Shown: positions 61,877 through 64,000 of the stretch, in pieces | Numbering within the stretch: position 1 is the stretch's first letter | How the letters are laid out: each line of letters opens with the position of its first letter | Source of the DNA: Mycobacterium sp. M26 | GTDB lineage: Bacteria > Actinomycetota > Actinomycetes > Mycobacteriales > Mycobacteriaceae | Length of the DNA: 64,000 nucleotides | NCBI RefSeq assembly: GCF_001494595.1 | Contig: NZ_LN929908.1 | Coordinates: 3,626,468-3,690,467 of the forward strand | Direction of reading: 5' to 3' | Translations under genes and position numbers: made by a program | Notes under the pieces: generated by a model | Databases searched by the model: none | Seen by the model: only the letters and a program-made list of their open reading frames with translations | Told to the model about the DNA's origin: nothing

Positions 61877-63520
61877 ATGACAGATCAGGACACCGAAGCA
61901 CGGACCGCCCCCACCAGCAAGGCTGCCGAGAAGCTGGCCGCCGAAGCCGGCCGCCGCCGCACTTTTGCGGTGATCAGCCACCCCGACGCCGGTAAATCCA
62001 CCCTCACCGAGGCGCTGGTGCTGCACGCGCGGGTGATCACCGAGGCCGGCGCCATCCACGGCAAGGCGGGCCGGCGCGCCACGGTGTCGGACTGGATGGA
62101 GATGGAGCAGGCCCGCGGCATCTCCATCACCTCGACCGCACTGCAGTTCCCCTACACCTCCCCGGACGGGCAGGACTGCGTGATCAACCTGCTCGACACC
62201 CCCGGGCACGCCGACTTCTCCGAGGACACCTACCGGGTGCTGTCCGCGGTGGACTGCGCGGTCATGCTGATCGACGCGGCCAAAGGCCTGGAACCGCAGA
62301 CCCTGAAACTGTTCCAGGTGTGCCGTCACCGCGGCATCCCGATCCTGACCGTGATCAACAAGTGGGACCGCCCGGGCCGCCACGCACTGGAACTGCTCGA
62401 CGAGATCACCGAACGCATCGGGCTCAAGCCCACGCCGCTGACGTGGCCCGTCGGTATCGCCGGCGATTTCAAGGGTGTGCTGGACCGTCGCACCGGCAAC
62501 TTCATCCGGTTCACCCGCACCGCGGGCGGTGCCACCGCGGCGCCCGAGGAGCACATCACGCCGGAGAAGGCCGAGGAGGCCGCCGGGGTGGACTGGATCA
62601 ACGCGGTCGAGGAATGCGAGCTGCTGTCCGCCGACGGCGGCGACCACGACCAGGAGTCCTTCCTGCGCGGCGAGACCACACCGGTGCTGTTCACCTCGGC
62701 GGCACTGAACTTCGGGGTGAACCAGCTGCTGGACAACCTGGTGCGGCTGGCGCCGCCGCCGGGCGCCCAGCGCGACGCCGACGGGAACATCCGTCCCGTC
62801 GAATCCCCTTTCAGCGCCTTCGTCTTCAAGGTGCAGGCCGGCATGGACTCGGCTCACCGCGACCGCATCGCCTACGCCCGGGTGTGCTCGGGTTCCTTCG
62901 AGCGCGGCGACGTGTTGACCCACGCCGCCACCGGAAAGCCGTTCGTCACCAAGTACGCCCAGTCGGTGTTCGGTCAGCAGCGCTCGACCTTGGACAGTGC
63001 GTGGCCGGGTGACGTGATCGGGTTGGCGAACGCGGCGGCGCTGCGGCCGGGCGACACCCTGTTTCGTGATGTGCCCGTTCACTTTCCGCCGATCCCGAGC
63101 TTCTCCCCCGAACACTTCGCGGTGGCCCGCGGCACCGATCCCAGTAAGCACAAGCAATTCCGCAAGGGCATCGAGCAGCTCGACCAGGAAGGCGTGGTGC
63201 AGGTGCTGCGGTCCGACCGGCGCGGTGATCAGGCGCCGGTTCTCGCCGCCGTCGGCCCGATGCAGTTCGAGGTCGCCAGCCACCGGATGGCCACCGAGTT
63301 CAGCGCGCCGATCACGCTGGAATTCCTGCCGTACACGGTGGCCCGCGCCGCCGACCCCGAGGACGCCGAGTTCCTGCAGAAGCAGGTGTCCATGGAGGTC
63401 CTGACCCGCACCGACGGCGTCATGCTGGCGCTGTTCACCACCAAGTGGCGGCTGCAGGGATTCCAGGAGGACAACCCCGGTGTGACGCTGCGGTCGCTGG
63501 TGGCCGCGGGCGACAACTGA
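61877..63520 (+). CDS. prfC: Peptide chain release factor 3
   Basis: 547 residues from ATG 61877 (a longer frame to 61844 exists but lacks a ribosome site). Translational GTPase motifs: G1 SHPDAGKST (34-42), G3 DTPGHADFSEDT, G4 NKWDRPGRHA. RF3 features beyond the G domain are GIAGDFKGVLDRRTGNFIRF and TSAALNFGVNQLLD. RF3 speeds removal of RF1/RF2 from the ribosome after peptide release. It is abundant in proteobacteria and absent from M. tuberculosis as far as I recall, so its presence helps mark a rapid grower. An alternative EF-G-like function is unlikely given the RF3-specific segments. Confidence 0.93.
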   Translation: MTDQDTEARTAPTSKAAEKLAAEAGRRRTFAVISHPDAGKSTLTEALVLHARVITEAGAIHGKAGRRATVSDWMEMEQARGISITSTALQFPYTSPDGQDCVINLLDTPGHADFSEDTYRVLSAVDCAVMLIDAAKGLEPQTLKLFQVCRHRGIPILTVINKWDRPGRHALELLDEITERIGLKPTPLTWPVGIAGDFKGVLDRRTGNFIRFTRTAGGATAAPEEHITPEKAEEAAGVDWINAVEECELLSADGGDHDQESFLRGETTPVLFTSAALNFGVNQLLDNLVRLAPPPGAQRDADGNIRPVESPFSAFVFKVQAGMDSAHRDRIAYARVCSGSFERGDVLTHAATGKPFVTKYAQSVFGQQRSTLDSAWPGDVIGLANAAALRPGDTLFRDVPVHFPPIPSFSPEHFAVARGTDPSKHKQFRKGIEQLDQEGVVQVLRSDRRGDQAPVLAAVGPMQFEVASHRMATEFSAPITLEFLPYTVARAADPEDAEFLQKQVSMEVLTRTDGVMLALFTTKWRLQGFQEDNPGVTLRSLVAAGDN

Positions 63521-64000
63521 TCAGTCGGCGACTGCGCGGGCTGAACGCCCGGTCGCCCCGGCGGCGCGGGTGTGCGAAGCCACTGAACGCGACGCTGACG
63601 TGCTGGCCGCAGCTTTCGCGCTCGCGGCTGGTGCGGCGACGCGAATCACCCTCTCGGACAACATGAGTGGCTGCCGGGTCGCCGGCCGGATCCGCGGGGA
63701 GCGGTGCGCTGTCGGGCGGGCGGGTGCTGCGGAAACCGTGGGAGTCTGCTGCGTAGCAAAAGGGCTATCGGCCTCAGCGGCGCGGACGGCTGCAGCTGGT
63801 GTGGGGACCGAGCCCGGCAAGATGTTCGCCAAGAATGCTTGGACTGAGTACACGAAGTTCTGGACGGTGTAGTAGATCGGGGCAACCACAATGGCGAAGA
63901 ACGCCAACAGGAGCCAACACACGCCGAACGTGCCATCGATGCCACACCCGTTGCCGGTCACCGTGGCTGAGGCTGTGGGGGTAGCGGCTGCCGGCCGCAC
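63521..64000 (-). CDS. Partial membrane protein with charged C-terminal tail (5' end outside window)
   Basis: The last 160 codons of a gene that begins beyond the right edge. The visible part has a Thr/Ala-rich start, one membrane helix (VCWLLLAFFAIVVAPIYYTV) with two nearby cysteines, and then a Ser/Ala/Arg-rich tail of about 95 residues (RSPRIRPATRQPLML; AASAKAAASTSASRSVASH) with net positive charge. No domain is recognisable. Its stop abuts the prfC stop. A surface or cell-wall-associated role is possible given the composition, but not supported by a motif. Confidence 0.6.
   Translation of the reverse strand: MRPAAATPTASATVTGNGCGIDGTFGVCWLLLAFFAIVVAPIYYTVQNFVYSVQAFLANILPGSVPTPAAAVRAAEADSPFATQQTPTVSAAPARPTAHRSPRIRPATRQPLMLSERVIRVAAPAASAKAAASTSASRSVASHTRAAGATGRSARAVAD

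Overview
The window is high-GC actinobacterial DNA that reads as a chromosomal segment of a rapidly growing mycobacterium (Mycolicibacterium type). The main evidence is an antigen 85 mycolyltransferase with the classic mature N-terminus [10 protein letters not shown], an FprA-type ferredoxin reductase, the order hisN-fadE24-fadE23 ... Rv3143-like receiver-nuoA-N known from M. tuberculosis, three SDRs of the mycofactocin-coupled type, an F420-type LLM oxidoreductase, and many ATGA/GTGA start-stop overlaps. No rRNA, tRNA, CRISPR, prophage or insertion sequence was seen. No gap between genes exceeds about 200 bp.

Layout. Bases 1-7500: the end of fprA, an MFS exporter with a divergent TetR, a small membrane protein, hisN, the acyl-CoA dehydrogenases fadE24/fadE23, and an aldo/keto reductase with a divergent MarR that seems to start at ATC. 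Bases 7478-11760 (minus): a four-gene operon of XRE-cupin regulator, B3/B4 domain protein, PaiB-like FMN protein and molybdopterin oxidoreductase. Bases 11767-19518: a catabolic island with ferredoxin/P450, three mycofactocin-type SDRs, an aldehyde dehydrogenase, a double carboxymuconolactone-decarboxylase-domain protein and two TetR regulators. The first TetR has identical-core operators in front of two transcription units. Bases 19576-20562: antigen 85. Bases 20752-29715: an 11-gene, translationally coupled operon (HmgA-like cupin, alpha/beta hydrolase, CoA-transferase, HMG-CoA-lyase-like, S4 protein, TetR, acyl-CoA dehydrogenase, APH-like kinase, DUF6285-like, SnoaL/NTF2-like, YceI) that looks like an uncharacterised acid or aromatic degradation route.

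Bases 29757-46491: an Rv3143-like receiver, then the complete 14-subunit complex I operon nuoA-N, with a crotonase gene coupled to the stop codon of nuoN. The nuoI/nuoJ junction carries an exact 129-bp (43-codon) tandem duplication. Bases 46571-52500: an SDR, TetR, DoxX, MarR, an APH-like kinase paired with a protein of unknown function, and an LLM oxidoreductase. One 21-bp operator motif occurs at both the TetR gene and the distant kinase operon. Bases 52614-55679: amine oxidase, alpha/beta hydrolase and a BluB-like nitroreductase. Bases 55665-59206 (minus): a nitrosative-stress module of a cysteine-free Crp/Fnr regulator with an FNR-type recognition helix, a near-perfect FNR box, hybrid cluster protein and its reductase. 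Bases 59276-64000: a Ski2-like helicase, peptide release factor 3 and a partial membrane protein.

The items most worth follow-up are the nuoI/nuoJ duplication, the two-operon TetR regulon, the Crp/Hcp/Hcr module with its own box, the mycofactocin-type island, the 11-gene operon, the apparent ATC start of the MarR gene, a crotonase lacking both catalytic glutamates, and a pair of 64-bp intergenic repeats of opposite orientation.
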